DNA of 64,000 nucleotides from Bradyrhizobium diazoefficiens (GCF_016612535.1 NZ_JAENXS010000002.1:2852001-2916000); one strand, 5' to 3'; counted from the stretch's first letter, positions 27,683-36,878 are shown. The notes: generated from the letters alone by a model not told the origin. Made by a program: numbers and translations.

Positions 27683-28321
27683 ATGGACGACCACACCGAC
27701 CAGACCCGCAAGCCCCGCGCCGATGCCGTGCGCAATCGCGAGCGCGTGCTCGAGGCTGCGAAAATCGTGTTCAACGCGGGCGGTCCGGAGGCGAGCCTCG
27801 AGGCCGTGGCCAAGCGCGCCGGCGTCGGCATCGGCACGCTCTATCGGCATTTTCCGGCGCGCGAGGATTTGTTCGAGGCGGTCTACCGGCGCGAGGTCGA
27901 GCAGCTTAGCGAGCTTGCCGAGCAATTGAAGAACGCCAAGGATCCGGTCGATGCGCTACGGCGCTGGCTGCGCTCCAATGTCGAATTCGTTGCCACAAAA
28001 AAGGGCATGTCGGCAGCGCTTGCGCTGACGTTCCAGAGTTCCTCGGAACTCGCGGCGTTCTCGATGGACCGGCTGACCAAGGCGATCGGCTCGCTGCTCG
28101 ACCGCGCCGTCGCCACCGGCGAGATGCGTGGCGACGTCAGTCCGGAGGATCTGCTGCGCGCATTTTTCGCGATGTGCTACATGCACGATCAGCCGCACTG
28201 GCAGGCGTCGGTGCTGCGCTTGCTCGACGTCTTTGTCGACGGTTTGCGGGTTCAGCCCGCCGCAAAATCGAGGGCACGCGCGGCCAAACCGGCGAAGACG
28301 GCGCCAAAGCGGAAGCGATAG
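27683..28321 (+). CDS. TetR-family transcriptional regulator
   Basis: About 212 aa from ATG 27683 (a GTG at 27665 is possible). The N-terminal DNA-binding domain shows RNRERVLEAAKIVFNAGGPEASLEAVAKRAGVGIGTLYRHFPAREDLFEAVYRRE, complete for TetR. The ligand domain is variable, with a Lys/Ala/Arg-rich C-tail. It is divergent from the molybdenum hydroxylase operon, so probably its repressor, released by the oxidisable substrate. Confidence 0.9.
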   Translation: MDDHTDQTRKPRADAVRNRERVLEAAKIVFNAGGPEASLEAVAKRAGVGIGTLYRHFPAREDLFEAVYRREVEQLSELAEQLKNAKDPVDALRRWLRSNVEFVATKKGMSAALALTFQSSSELAAFSMDRLTKAIGSLLDRAVATGEMRGDVSPEDLLRAFFAMCYMHDQPHWQASVLRLLDVFVDGLRVQPAAKSRARAAKPAKTAPKRKR

Positions 28322-28388
28322 CGCGTCCCGCATTGTTCCAGTCTTATGCTAGGATTGCTGCCGCCGGCATGTCAACGCGGAGCCTGTC

Positions 28389-28796
28389 ATGCGCATCGCA
28401 GCTTTGGTCGTCGTCCTCAGCGTTGCCTTCAGCCCTCTCGCCGCACGCGCTGACGATGTCTCGGCGGCGCAAGGCGTGATCCGCGCCCAGGAGCAGGCCT
28501 TCGTCCGAGACGATGCAACGGCCGCCTATTCCTATGCCGCACCGGCGATCAAGCAGATCTTCCCGGCACCCGACATCTTCATGTCGATGCTGCAGCACGG
28601 CTACGCGCCGGTCTACCGCCACAAGAGCTTCGAGTTCGGCGACAGCACGACCGAAGGCAGCGTGATCGCCCAGCGCGTTCACATCATCGATGGCAATGGC
28701 GAAGCCTGGGAAGCGCTCTACACGCTCGAGCAGCAGGCAGACGGCAGCTACAAGATCACCGGCTGCTCACTGCTGAAAGCGGGACAGGCGGCTTAG
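28389..28796 (+). CDS. DUF4864 family exported protein
   Basis: 135 aa. The signal peptide MRIAALVVVLSVAFSPLAARA is followed by a small cystatin/NTF2-like domain (VIRAQEQAFVRDDATAAYSYAAPAIKQIFP, VYRHKSFEFGD, ALYTLEQQADGSYKITGCSLL) matching DUF4864. The function is unknown; the location is predicted to be the periplasm. It overlaps the convergent lspA gene by 4 nt at the 3' ends. Confidence 0.8.
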   Translation: MRIAALVVVLSVAFSPLAARADDVSAAQGVIRAQEQAFVRDDATAAYSYAAPAIKQIFPAPDIFMSMLQHGYAPVYRHKSFEFGDSTTEGSVIAQRVHIIDGNGEAWEALYTLEQQADGSYKITGCSLLKAGQAA

Positions 28797-29293
28797 GCCG
28801 ACTCCAGACACAGGGACAGCACGGTCGCAATGGCGCCCAAGGTGATGGCCGTGTCGGCGACGTTGAAAATGGCGAACGACCAAGCCTGGTAGGATACGTA
28901 GACGAAGTCGATCACCGCCCCGATCCGCGCGCGGTCCAACACATTGCCAAGCGCGCCACCAATGATCAAGGCGAGTCCGGTCGCCAGGATCGGTTGGCCC
29001 GGCGGCACGCGGCGGAGCCACCAGCCCAACAATCCGCAGGCTAGTAAGGACAGACCAACCAGCGGCCAACGCTGCGCATCGTCCGCGAACCGCAGGACGC
29101 TGAAGGAGACGCCCTTGTTGTAGGACAGCACGAAGTCGATGGATGGCAATGCCACGGACGAAAAAATGATCATCGGACGATCGGGCTCTAGCAAGCCGAC
29201 GGCAAGCTGCTTCGTGCCCTGATCCAGCAGCACGACGGCGAGGATCAAACAGATCCAGCGAAAACTGACACGTGAGGTCGTGCTAGGTCGCAA
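28793..29293 (-). CDS. lspA: Signal peptidase II (lipoprotein signal peptidase)
   Basis: 166 aa inner-membrane aspartyl protease with four hydrophobic segments. Conserved residues are present: DQGTK near the first helix, YNKGVSFS, GGALGNVLDR (catalytic Asp120) and FNVADTAI (catalytic Asp147). It cleaves the signal peptide of prolipoproteins after lipidation. It is not next to ileS, the usual lspA neighbour, and its start overlaps the end of an MFS gene by 11 nt. It may therefore be a second copy or relocated gene. Confidence 0.9.
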   Translation of the reverse strand: MRPSTTSRVSFRWICLILAVVLLDQGTKQLAVGLLEPDRPMIIFSSVALPSIDFVLSYNKGVSFSVLRFADDAQRWPLVGLSLLACGLLGWWLRRVPPGQPILATGLALIIGGALGNVLDRARIGAVIDFVYVSYQAWSFAIFNVADTAITLGAIATVLSLCLESA

Positions 29294-30536
29294 AACCCGG
29301 TCCCGCCTTGACCGAATTCATCCGCGACCGGATCAGCAGCATCAATACGATGCCGACATTGAGAGCATTCCAAGCCACGCCGTTGGCGAACGCTGCGGCG
29401 TAGGACCCGGTGGCATCGAAGATGATGCCGGACACCCAGCCGCCGAAGGACATGCCGAACACGGAGGCGAAGATCACGATGCCGACGCGGGTTGCGGCCT
29501 CGCGCGCCGGCATCGCTTCGCGCACGATGATGGCGTAGCTCGGCACGATGCCGCCCTGGAACAGGCCGAACATCGCGGAGATCAGATAGAGCGAGGTGAG
29601 GCTATCGAAGAACAGGTAGAACACCAGCGCAAAGCCTTGCGCCACCGCTCCGATCAGCAGCGTCGGGATGCCACCGATCTTATCGGCGAGATAACCCGAG
29701 CCGATCCGGCTGACGATGCCGCAGGCCATCATCAGCGACAGCATCTCGGCGCCGCGCGCCACACCAAAACCGAGATCGCCGCAATAGGCGACGATATGCA
29801 CTTGCGGCATCGCCATGGCGACACAGCAGGATATGCTGGCGATCGACAGCAGTACCGTCAGGGTGTTGGTCGAAAGCTTGAGATCGACCCGAGGCGGCGG
29901 TGCATTGGCGTGATTTCGGACCTTGTCGTCTCCCATTTGAGCGCGCAGGACCAGCACCAGGATCGTCATCAGGCCGACGCAGACGAGCGCAATGCCGGTG
30001 TGGGTGGTGCGCCAGCCGACCCTCTCGATGCCCGCGCTGATGAGCGGCGGCCAGATCGTGCCGGCGACGTAGTTGCCGCTCGCGACGATGGTCACGGCCA
30101 ATCCACGATAGCGCTCGAACCAGTGCGAAGCCTCCGCCATCAGCGGCGCGAAGGTCGCAGACGTGCCGAGCCCGATCAGGAAATAGGCCGCTACGAACTG
30201 CCAGAGCTGGGTCGAGAGCCCTGCCAGCGTGTTGGCAACACCAAGGAAGGCGATGCTGATCGCCATGGCCGACACGATTCCGAACCTGTCGGTAATCCTG
30301 CCGGCGATGACGCCACCGAGCCCGAAGCCGAACATCATCAGCGTGAAGGCCAGCGACACCGCGCCGCGCGTGGCCGCGAATTCGGCCTGCACGACGGGAA
30401 TCACCACGACGACCGCCCACATGCCGACACTGCCGATCGAGCCGATTAGCAGCGCGAGCAGGAGTCGCACCCACGCCTGACGCGAGTCAGGGGTGAAGGA
30501 GGCGGGTGTTTGTCCGGGGTGATTTGACGCGTGCAC
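29283..30536 (-). CDS. MFS transporter, oxalate/formate or monocarboxylate type
   Basis: About 417 aa, 12 transmembrane helices in two halves. Motif A-like GRITDRFG follows helix 2 and YLADKIGG appears in the second half. The N-half resembles oxalate/formate antiporters and monocarboxylate MFS members (SLAFTLMMFGFGLGGVIAG). GTG 30536 has AGAGAGG about 9 nt upstream; ATG 30596 adds residues but has no ribosome site. It probably exports or imports an organic acid. It overlaps lspA by 11 nt, so the two genes form an operon. Confidence 0.82.
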   Translation of the reverse strand: MHASNHPGQTPASFTPDSRQAWVRLLLALLIGSIGSVGMWAVVVVIPVVQAEFAATRGAVSLAFTLMMFGFGLGGVIAGRITDRFGIVSAMAISIAFLGVANTLAGLSTQLWQFVAAYFLIGLGTSATFAPLMAEASHWFERYRGLAVTIVASGNYVAGTIWPPLISAGIERVGWRTTHTGIALVCVGLMTILVLVLRAQMGDDKVRNHANAPPPRVDLKLSTNTLTVLLSIASISCCVAMAMPQVHIVAYCGDLGFGVARGAEMLSLMMACGIVSRIGSGYLADKIGGIPTLLIGAVAQGFALVFYLFFDSLTSLYLISAMFGLFQGGIVPSYAIIVREAMPAREAATRVGIVIFASVFGMSFGGWVSGIIFDATGSYAAAFANGVAWNALNVGIVLMLLIRSRMNSVKAGPGFAT

Positions 30537-30649
30537 GGGCCGGAACCTCTCTGCTGCGAGGCCCGCGGTCAAGCAACATGGCGCGATAATAGGCATGCGC
30601 GGTGCACTGCAATAGAAAGTCCCTCCCGGCACTCTCCCGGCGCCACTTG

Positions 30650-30665
30650 TTAACCCTTTGCTAAC
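30650..30665. promoter_or_regulatory. CtrA-like box upstream of flhA
   Basis: TTAA-N7-CTAAC matches the alphaproteobacterial CtrA consensus TTAA-N7-TTAAC at all but one position. It lies about 170 bp before flhA in the 296-nt gap shared with the MFS gene. Control of flagellar genes by CtrA is established in Caulobacter and relatives. The flanking TTAACC is shared with the boxes near ctrA in this window. Confidence 0.6.
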
Positions 30666-30832
30666 CATACACCGGGCAAAAATTGCCCAGTGGAGTCGAG
30701 TGTCGTCAGCCGCGTAGAACGGGAGCTCCCGTGGACGCCAGTGCGGTGCCTCACTTTCGAAACGGCGGCCCATCGGCCGCCGCGCAGACATTTGGGGCGC
30801 GTGGACGTCAGTCGCGCGGGGAGACAGCTACC

Positions 30833-32974
30833 ATGGTCGACGTCACCGCGGGACAAGGCGTAGGCAACGCGAAGCCCGGCATCCCCTCCCTCTCAGAAAT
30901 CGTCAACATCCTCAAGCGCGGCGACATCGCGCTGGCGCTCGGCGTTCTCACCATCCTGGTGGTGCTGATCCTGCCGCTGCCCGCGATCGTGCTGGACCTG
31001 TTCCTGGCGATCTCGATCACGCTCTCGATCCTGATCCTGATGACGTCGCTGTTCATCCAGGCGCCGCTGGAATTCTCCGCCTTCCCGACCGTGCTGCTGA
31101 TCTCGACCATGCTGCGGCTGTCGCTCAACATGGCCTCGACCCGCCTGATCCTGTCGCACGGCCACGAGGGCACGGATGCGGCCGGTCACGTCATCGAAGC
31201 CTTCGGCAGCTTCGTGATGGGCGGCAATTTCGTCATCGGCATCATCGTCTTCGCCATCCTGATCATCGTCAATTTCGTCGTCATCACCAAGGGTTCGGGC
31301 CGTATCGCCGAAGTCGCCGCCCGCTTCCACCTCGACGCCATGCCCGGCAAGCAGATGGCGATCGACGCCGACCTCTCCGCCGGCCTGATCGACGAGAAGG
31401 TCGCCAAGGAGCGCCGCAAGGCGCTGGAGGACGAGAGCGGCTTCTTCGGCGCCATGGACGGTGCCTCCAAATTCGTTCGCGGCGACGCCATCGCCGGCCT
31501 GCTGATCGTCTTCATTAACGTCGTCGGCGGCATGATCATCGGCGTCGCCCAGCAGGGCCTGTCCTTTGCCGACGCCGGACGCAGCTACACGCTGCTGACC
31601 GTCGGTGACGGCCTCGTTACGCAAGTGCCGGCGCTGATCGTCTCGACCGCGGCCGGCCTGCTCGTCTCCAAGGCCGGCGTCTCCGGCGCCGCCGACAAGG
31701 CGCTGATGAGGCAGTTCTCCGGCTATCCGCAGGCGCTGGCGATGTCCTCGGCGGTGATGCTGGTGCTGGCGGCGCTGCCGGGCATTCCGACCATCCCCTT
31801 CTTCCTGCTCGGGGCCGGCGCCGGCGCGCTGGCCTGGTCGGCGCGTAACCGCAACCGCGCGACCGCCAGGGCTGACGCAGCCGCCAAGGCTGCGCCAGCA
31901 CCGGGAACGCCGGGTGCACCGGGCACTGCCGCCGCGGAGGAGCCGATCTCGGCGGCGCTGAAGATCGACGACCTCAAGATCGAGCTCGGCTATGCGCTGC
32001 TGCCGCTCGTCAACGGCCCGGACGGCACCGACCGCCTCACCGAGCAGATCAAGGCGCTGCGTCGTTCGCTGGCGATCGAGATGGGCTTCGTCATGCCGGC
32101 GGTGCGCATCCTCGACAACGTCCAGCTCGAGGCCAACACCTACATCATCAAGATCAAGGAGGTCGACGCCGGCACCGGCAAAATCTGGCCGAACCAGTTC
32201 ATGGTCATGGATCCCGGCGGCAGCCAGGTGCAGGTGCCCGGCATCCACACCACCGAGCCGACCTTCGGCCTGCCCGCGACCTGGGTCGATGCCAGCCTCA
32301 AGGAGGAAGCATCGCTCAAGGGCTACACGGTCGTCGACGCCGCGACCGTGCTCTCGACCCACCTCACCGAGCTGCTCAAGGCCAACATGTCGGACCTGCT
32401 CTCCTATGGTGAGGTGCAGAAGCTGCTCAAGGAGCTGCCGAAGGAGCAGAGCGAACTGGTCAAGGACATCGTGCCTGGTCAGGTCACGGTCTCCGGCATC
32501 CAGCGCGTGCTCCAATTGCTGCTCGCCGAGCGCATCTCGATCCGCGACCTCTCGACCATCCTCGAAGGCATTGCGGATTCACTCGCCTTCTCGCGCAACC
32601 CCGCGACCATGGTCGAGCATGTCCGCGCCCGCCTGGCTCGCCAGATCTGCGCGCAAAACACCTCCTACAACGGCTATCTGCCACTGATCGCGCTGTCGGC
32701 GCGGTGGGAGCAGGCCTTCGCCGAATCCATCGTCGGCCAGGGCGAGGAACGCAGCCTCGCCATGCAGCCCTCGAAACTGTCGGAGTTCATGACCGGCGTG
32801 CGCGAGGCCTTCGAGCGCGCCGCCCGTGAAGGCGAAGCGCCGGTGCTGGTGACCTCTGCGGCAATTCGACCCTTCGTCCGCTCCCTGGTCGAGCGCTTCC
32901 GCGCCCAGACGACCGTGCTGTCGCAGGCCGAAATCCACCCGAGAGCGAGGCTGAAAACGGTCGGAAGCATCTGA
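30833..32974 (+). CDS. flhA: Flagellar type III export gate protein FlhA
   Basis: 713 aa from ATG 30833 (GGGAG 10 nt upstream); the frame continues to 30683 but that part is low-complexity leader. The N-terminal half has about eight transmembrane helices with the conserved FHIPEP-type cytoplasmic loop (RIAEVAARFHLDAMPGKQMAID, GAMDGASKFVRGDAIAG). A Pro/Ala-rich linker (about residues 345-375) leads to the cytoplasmic export domain (ELGYALLPLV, IEMGFVMPAVRI, LLKELPKEQSELVKD, ARLARQIC). It forms the export gate that works with the FliI ATPase and FliJ, also in this window. A CtrA-like box upstream suggests cell-cycle control. Confidence 0.95.
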   Translation: MVDVTAGQGVGNAKPGIPSLSEIVNILKRGDIALALGVLTILVVLILPLPAIVLDLFLAISITLSILILMTSLFIQAPLEFSAFPTVLLISTMLRLSLNMASTRLILSHGHEGTDAAGHVIEAFGSFVMGGNFVIGIIVFAILIIVNFVVITKGSGRIAEVAARFHLDAMPGKQMAIDADLSAGLIDEKVAKERRKALEDESGFFGAMDGASKFVRGDAIAGLLIVFINVVGGMIIGVAQQGLSFADAGRSYTLLTVGDGLVTQVPALIVSTAAGLLVSKAGVSGAADKALMRQFSGYPQALAMSSAVMLVLAALPGIPTIPFFLLGAGAGALAWSARNRNRATARADAAAKAAPAPGTPGAPGTAAAEEPISAALKIDDLKIELGYALLPLVNGPDGTDRLTEQIKALRRSLAIEMGFVMPAVRILDNVQLEANTYIIKIKEVDAGTGKIWPNQFMVMDPGGSQVQVPGIHTTEPTFGLPATWVDASLKEEASLKGYTVVDAATVLSTHLTELLKANMSDLLSYGEVQKLLKELPKEQSELVKDIVPGQVTVSGIQRVLQLLLAERISIRDLSTILEGIADSLAFSRNPATMVEHVRARLARQICAQNTSYNGYLPLIALSARWEQAFAESIVGQGEERSLAMQPSKLSEFMTGVREAFERAAREGEAPVLVTSAAIRPFVRSLVERFRAQTTVLSQAEIHPRARLKTVGSI

Positions 32975-33268
32975 TTTGCCTTAAGAAGCCGTGTGTTTTT
33001 CGGCCACAGGCAAATGTTTTTTGAGTTCCTGGCGCCTTGTCGACCAAATGCTGAAAGGGCGCCTTACAGCTACATTACAGCTTTGAAATAATTGCAAAAT
33101 TGCACGATCAGAGATCGTTTCTGATCGCGATCTTTCACGTCCTGTCACGCTCTTGTGATCGCCCCTTGGGAACGAATCCCCCCAATACTAGGTTGTTGGG
33201 CACCGGAAGCATGAACCTGCCCAAACACGCAGGCGACTACTTCGGGTAGATGGCGGCAGGAGCCTTCC

Positions 33269-33469
33269 ATGAACCACTCGATTTACAGCGCAGATCGCTC
33301 GACCCACCTGAAGATCGTGGTCGTGGCCCTCGTCGCAGGGATCGCGGTGGCTGGCTTCGGCATCACGGCACGTACGGGTTCGGATGACGGCCTGACCCAG
33401 ACTGCCCGCGTCATCAAGGCCGGCAAGCCGGTCGTTATCACCAGTTCGGACGCGTCCCTCGTTCGCTGA
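33269..33469 (+). CDS. Small single-span membrane protein, 66 aa
   Basis: ATG 33269 after GCAGGAG. A short polar N-terminus is followed by one hydrophobic segment (LKIVVVALVAGIAVAGFGI, about residues 14-33) and a short polar C-terminus. No family is recognised. A strong hairpin lies about 90 nt after the stop. The gap before it (32975-33268) holds AT-richer sequence and a GATC-containing inverted region but no other gene. Confidence 0.6.
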   Translation: MNHSIYSADRSTHLKIVVVALVAGIAVAGFGITARTGSDDGLTQTARVIKAGKPVVITSSDASLVR

Positions 33470-33561
33470 GACATGAGTTTCAGGAATTCACGCGGCTCTT
33501 TACCAGCCCCCCAAAGTCGCCACGTGGATATGTAGACGACCCCAACCCCAAGTCGACTACA

Positions 33562-33590
33562 GAAAGCGCCCGCCCCCCACGGGCGCTTTC
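33562..33590 (+). terminator. Rho-independent-like terminator after the 66-aa gene
   Basis: GAAAGCGCCCG (33562-33572) and CGGGCGCTTTC (33580-33590) form a perfect 11-bp stem with a 7-nt C-rich loop. The trailing U-run is short, so termination efficiency is uncertain. Confidence 0.65.
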
Positions 33591-33633
33591 TCATGTCTGG
33601 GGTAGGTCACGTTATTCTCTCTTCTCGTCTCCC

Positions 33634-33756
33634 GGACGCGCTGCAACGCCTCTTAGCGTTGCTGCGCAGAGCCGGGACCCAGGAGGCTACGCACTCGCTG
33701 ATGCATGGGCCCCGGCTCTGCAGCGCACCGCTGAAGGAGCGCTGCGCTGCGTCCGG
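33634..33756. repeat. Palindromic intergenic repeat (GCAGAGCCGGG type)
   Basis: GCAGAGCCGGG (33666-33676) pairs with CCCGGCTCTGC (33711-33721), and outer arms GGACGCGCTGCA and GCGCTGCGTCC extend the structure. It looks like an interspersed rhizobial repeat and contains no credible gene. Confidence 0.7.
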
Positions 33757-34380
33757 TGCACGAGACCGTTGTTTAGCGATACACATGGCTGTTCATCCTC
33801 GCGGCTCATCTCGCCCGAGCTTTGCTTGTCGCTTCACCCTCAATTGAAAGAGGGTGCAGGGAAGACCGGGTGCCGGCTGGCACCCACGGTCCACTGTGCG
33901 AAATTGCAGTGAGAAATCTGCACAGCGGCATACAGGTGAAGCCAAAACATCCGGCCTTCCCTGCGCAGTGGTTTGACGGCTTATGTCGTGATCTCCCCGG
34001 GGAGCGATGCACTATTGCCCCCGTCGCCTCGCCGATCACTGATGCGCATGTCCGGTTGGACGGCACGCATCACCGCAAGACTTGGCGCACAGGCTCCGGG
34101 CGCCAGGACCACACGATTTTGCCGTACGCCGATCACACCGGTCGTGCGCGCGACGGCTTCGCTCACGGTTGCCCGCCCTGCAAAACCCTTCGCGCCGATG
34201 CGACTTGCGCCCACCGCCATCCGGCCCGCGTTCGTGACGATCGCGATCGCCCCTCTTCCTTGGACCGGAGTAGTCGACACATACGCCGTTTCCGAATTTC
34301 GGTAAAGTGGAATATTTTTGCATTCACCCATTGACCCGCAATTGGGGTGTTTTGCCCGACAGACAGCGCCAGCTATTGTA
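33757..34380. other. Intergenic region, no supported gene
   Basis: About 620 nt with overlapping short ORFs on both strands (such as 33973-34305 plus and 33981-34415 minus). None has a convincing ribosome site, and their predicted proteins are Arg/Ala/Thr-rich in the way of non-coding high-GC DNA. The stretch resembles repeated intergenic material of Bradyrhizobium genomes rather than a gene. Confidence 0.5.
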
Positions 34381-34463
34381 GGCCGGATGGAGCGAAGCGT
34401 AATCCGGGAAACCATCCATGCCGACGCAGCTGCCCCGGATTGCGCTGCGCTCCATCCGGGCTA
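34381..34463. repeat. GCCCGGATGGAGCG-type palindrome, copy 1
   Basis: GGCCGGATGGAGCG at the left pairs with CGCTCCATCCGGGC at the right, with inner AATCCGGG and CCCCGGATT arms. A second copy of this element lies at 35613-35679, so the two copies bracket the AraC-type regulator. Confidence 0.75.
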
Positions 34464-34489
34464 CCAAGCTGCCGGACAAGCGGCGCGGC

Positions 34490-35449
34490 TCAGGCCTCGC
34501 GCAGTTCCGACGGCGTCGCGCCAAAGCGCTTGCGGAAGGCGCGGTTGAAATAGGACAGATCGGAAAAGCCCGACGTGTGCGCGATGTCGCTGATCTTGCG
34601 CGATCGCGCGCGGGGATCGCCGAGCAGTTTTCGCGCCAGCAGCAGGCGCTGCTCGAGCACGAATTCGGTGAAGGTGGTGCCGGCCTGCTCGAACAGCCGC
34701 TGCGCCTGGCGCGGGCTCAGCCCTGTGCGGGTGGCGACCTCGGACAGGCAGAGATCGTTGCGGCCGAGTGCTGCCATCACGTCGGCGCGCATGAGATCGA
34801 GACGGGCCGCCGCATGGCCCCGGCCGCGCGCGAGCGCTGCGTGTTCGGCGTCGGTGCCGAGCAGCAGGCCGACGAGATCGACCATGTGCTGCGCGGTCAG
34901 GCGCTGCCCGACGGCATCGAGATGCGGCGCGTGATGGGCGGCAAGCGCGTGATAGCGGAAGACGGTCTCGCCGACCGCATTATCCGAAAGCACCTGCGAC
35001 AGCTTGTCCTCGGCGCGCGGATTGATCTCGAGCAGCGCACGGCGCGGCATGCGGATGGTGGTGAAGCGGTCCTCGTCGGTGTGACCGGCGCTGCCGGTGA
35101 TGCTCATGTCGGCAAGCACCATCTGCGCCGGCGCGAGCTCGACCGTATGGCCGTTCTGCCGGACGCTGACGAGACCGGCATGCGCAGCGATCAGCACGAG
35201 ATCGTCGCTGCCGTCCGCAAGGCTGCCCTGCGTGCGCGAATATCGCGCGGAGGCACCTTCGGGAATCGCCAGCGCGATGTTGTCGACCACGCTGACCTGC
35301 AGCCGGCAATCGATGCTGTCGCCATGGCTCGGTCCGATCTCGAGGCCACAGGATCCCAAGGCCCTGTTGCGCCAATGTTCGAACGCCGGGCCCTGCGGCA
35401 GGCCCGCATATTGGTGAACGAAGATGCCCGGCGGCCTGGCTGCGTCCAT
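34490..35449 (-). CDS. AraC-family transcriptional regulator
   Basis: 319 aa. The C-terminal double helix-turn-helix is clear (about residues 225-315: LCLSEVATRTGLSPRQAQRLFEQAG, FVLEQRLLLARKLL, ISDIAHTSGFSDLSYFNRAFRKRFGATPSELR). The N-terminal part is the AraC-binding-like domain seen in regulators such as FeaR/NdpR (GLPQGPAFEHWRN, DNIALAIPEG). No target gene is adjacent in an obvious operon. The flanking palindromes may isolate it transcriptionally. Confidence 0.88.
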   Translation of the reverse strand: MDAARPPGIFVHQYAGLPQGPAFEHWRNRALGSCGLEIGPSHGDSIDCRLQVSVVDNIALAIPEGASARYSRTQGSLADGSDDLVLIAAHAGLVSVRQNGHTVELAPAQMVLADMSITGSAGHTDEDRFTTIRMPRRALLEINPRAEDKLSQVLSDNAVGETVFRYHALAAHHAPHLDAVGQRLTAQHMVDLVGLLLGTDAEHAALARGRGHAAARLDLMRADVMAALGRNDLCLSEVATRTGLSPRQAQRLFEQAGTTFTEFVLEQRLLLARKLLGDPRARSRKISDIAHTSGFSDLSYFNRAFRKRFGATPSELREA

Positions 35450-35612
35450 CTGATTTCGAACCCCTCTCCGGCGCCATGATCGGCGGCATCGACTGCAAAT
35501 TCCGGGGATTTGACGCCGCGGAATGGATTGAGGTTCAAATCAGAGGCGGATTCAGCAGGACTTGTCGGATTGCGACGACGAAATGGACCGCGGCGACAGG
35601 AATGCGCCTTCG

Positions 35613-35679
35613 TAGCCCGGATGGAGCAAAGCGGAATGCGAGACGGTGGTCCGGATTACGCTTTCGCTCCATCCGGGCT
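35613..35679. repeat. GCCCGGATGGAGC-type palindrome, copy 2
   Basis: TAGCCCGGATGGAGC (35613-35627) pairs with GCTCCATCCGGGCT (35666-35679). Same family as the element at 34381-34463. It lies just beyond the anti-sigma gene's 3' end. Confidence 0.75.
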
Positions 35680-35684
35680 GCGAG

Positions 35685-36737
35685 CTACTTCTTCGCGGGC
35701 GGCTGCGGCTGGGACGGCGGCACGGTCTCGATCAGCTTGCCGGTAAACACCGGCGCCGAGGTCGGCTGGCCGTTGGGCGAGCCGCCCGACTGCTCGACGG
35801 TGACGGCATAGGTCGCGCCGTTGACGACATCGGCATCGAAGCCTGAGAGCACCGGACGCGCCGTGAAGTCGCCGCTGCCGATCACGCCCAGCGAACGCGG
35901 GCGCGGCAGTTTGTCGGAGATCAGCCAGAGCTCGAAGCTCTTGCCCGGCTCCGGCGTCGCGCCGACCTTGCGCACCGTGAAGTTCCTGGTCGCGCCATCG
36001 ATGGTGAGGATGAAGGCGGGCCCGCCGCTCGGGCCCTGCAACAGCGCGACATATTGCGCGGGCGCAGACAGCGGCGCGGCCGGCGCCTTGACCTCGACCG
36101 TCCGGATGCGCGCCGCGGGCCGCAGCGCGCCCGGCAACGCATCGGGCAGGAATATCTGAAGCGACAGCGTCACCAGCAGCGCGGCCGCGAGCGCACCCAC
36201 GGCGGAGGCGATCGTGCGCCAGCGCTTCACGCGACTCTCGAGATCAATCACGTTGGCGTCGTCGACGATCGGCACCTGCGTGACGGGCACGACACTCGGA
36301 TCGGGCGCATGCGTCTGCGGAATGAACTGCGGGGCAATGTCCGGAATGGCATCGGAGTCGGATTGCAGCGGCTCGGGCTGCTGTCCATCCAAAGACGGCG
36401 GCTCTGGCGCTGAAGACTCCGATGAGGAAGATGCCGGCAGTGGCGGCACGTCCGACAGCACCGGCGGTTCTTGCATGGCCGGCGGCTCATGCGTCGAATC
36501 GTGCGATGATGCCGTCCGCGCGATCTCGCGCCTGATGTTCTCCCACACGACCGGCCGCGGCTCGATGGTGCCGACCATCTGGTTGAGGGAGCCGAGCCGG
36601 AATTCCCAGGCCTGCACGATCGCGGCGAACTCCTGGTCCACCGCCATCATAGTCGCGACCTGCGCGCGCTCGTCGGCATCGAGTGTGCCGAGCGCATATT
36701 CCGCGGCGAGCGCGATATGGTCTTCGCTGTAGGCCAT
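35685..36737 (-). CDS. Anti-sigma factor, RskA/anti-sigma-K type
   Basis: About 350 aa. The N-terminal zinc-less anti-sigma domain (HIALAAEYALGTLDADERAQV, VQAWEFRLGSLNQMV) is followed by a Pro/Ser/Glu-rich linker, one transmembrane helix (TIASAVGALAAALLVTLSLQIFL, about residues 185-207) and a C-terminal RskA domain (YVALLQGPSGGPAFILTID, FELWLISDKLPRPRSLGVIG). ATG 36737 is preferred because GGGAG lies 6 nt before it; ATG 36740 is also possible. It sequesters the ECF sigma factor encoded just upstream on the same strand and is presumably released by envelope signals. Confidence 0.88.
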   Translation of the reverse strand: MAYSEDHIALAAEYALGTLDADERAQVATMMAVDQEFAAIVQAWEFRLGSLNQMVGTIEPRPVVWENIRREIARTASSHDSTHEPPAMQEPPVLSDVPPLPASSSSESSAPEPPSLDGQQPEPLQSDSDAIPDIAPQFIPQTHAPDPSVVPVTQVPIVDDANVIDLESRVKRWRTIASAVGALAAALLVTLSLQIFLPDALPGALRPAARIRTVEVKAPAAPLSAPAQYVALLQGPSGGPAFILTIDGATRNFTVRKVGATPEPGKSFELWLISDKLPRPRSLGVIGSGDFTARPVLSGFDADVVNGATYAVTVEQSGGSPNGQPTSAPVFTGKLIETVPPSQPQPPAKK

Positions 36738-36747
36738 CATTTTCTCC

Positions 36748-36878
36748 CACCTCTCCCGAAGGGAGAGGTCGGATCGCATCGCACGATGCGGTCCGGGTGA
36801 GGGGATACGATCTCTCGTGAAACCCGCGGCCCCTCACCCGGCGCTACGCGCCGACCTCTCCCCGACGGGGAGAGGTGG
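36748..36878. repeat. CCTCTCCC-type palindromic repeat, copy 1
   Basis: Composed of CTCTCCCGAAGGGAGAG, a central variable part and CCCTCACCCGGCGC followed by CCTCTCCCCGACGGGGAGAGG. The same mosaic is found at 37499-37622 and, in shorter form, at 46645-46733. Here it separates the sigma and anti-sigma genes. Confidence 0.8.

Noticed and set aside
30893..32515. 540-aa minus-strand ORF
   Set aside because: Antisense to flhA and rich in Asp/Gln/Arg/His; no ribosome site.
33973..34305. 110-aa plus-strand ORF in the repeat-rich gap
   Set aside because: No ribosome site, Thr/Arg/Ala-rich composition and overlapping ORFs on the other strand. Kept as a non-genic region because it could not be supported.
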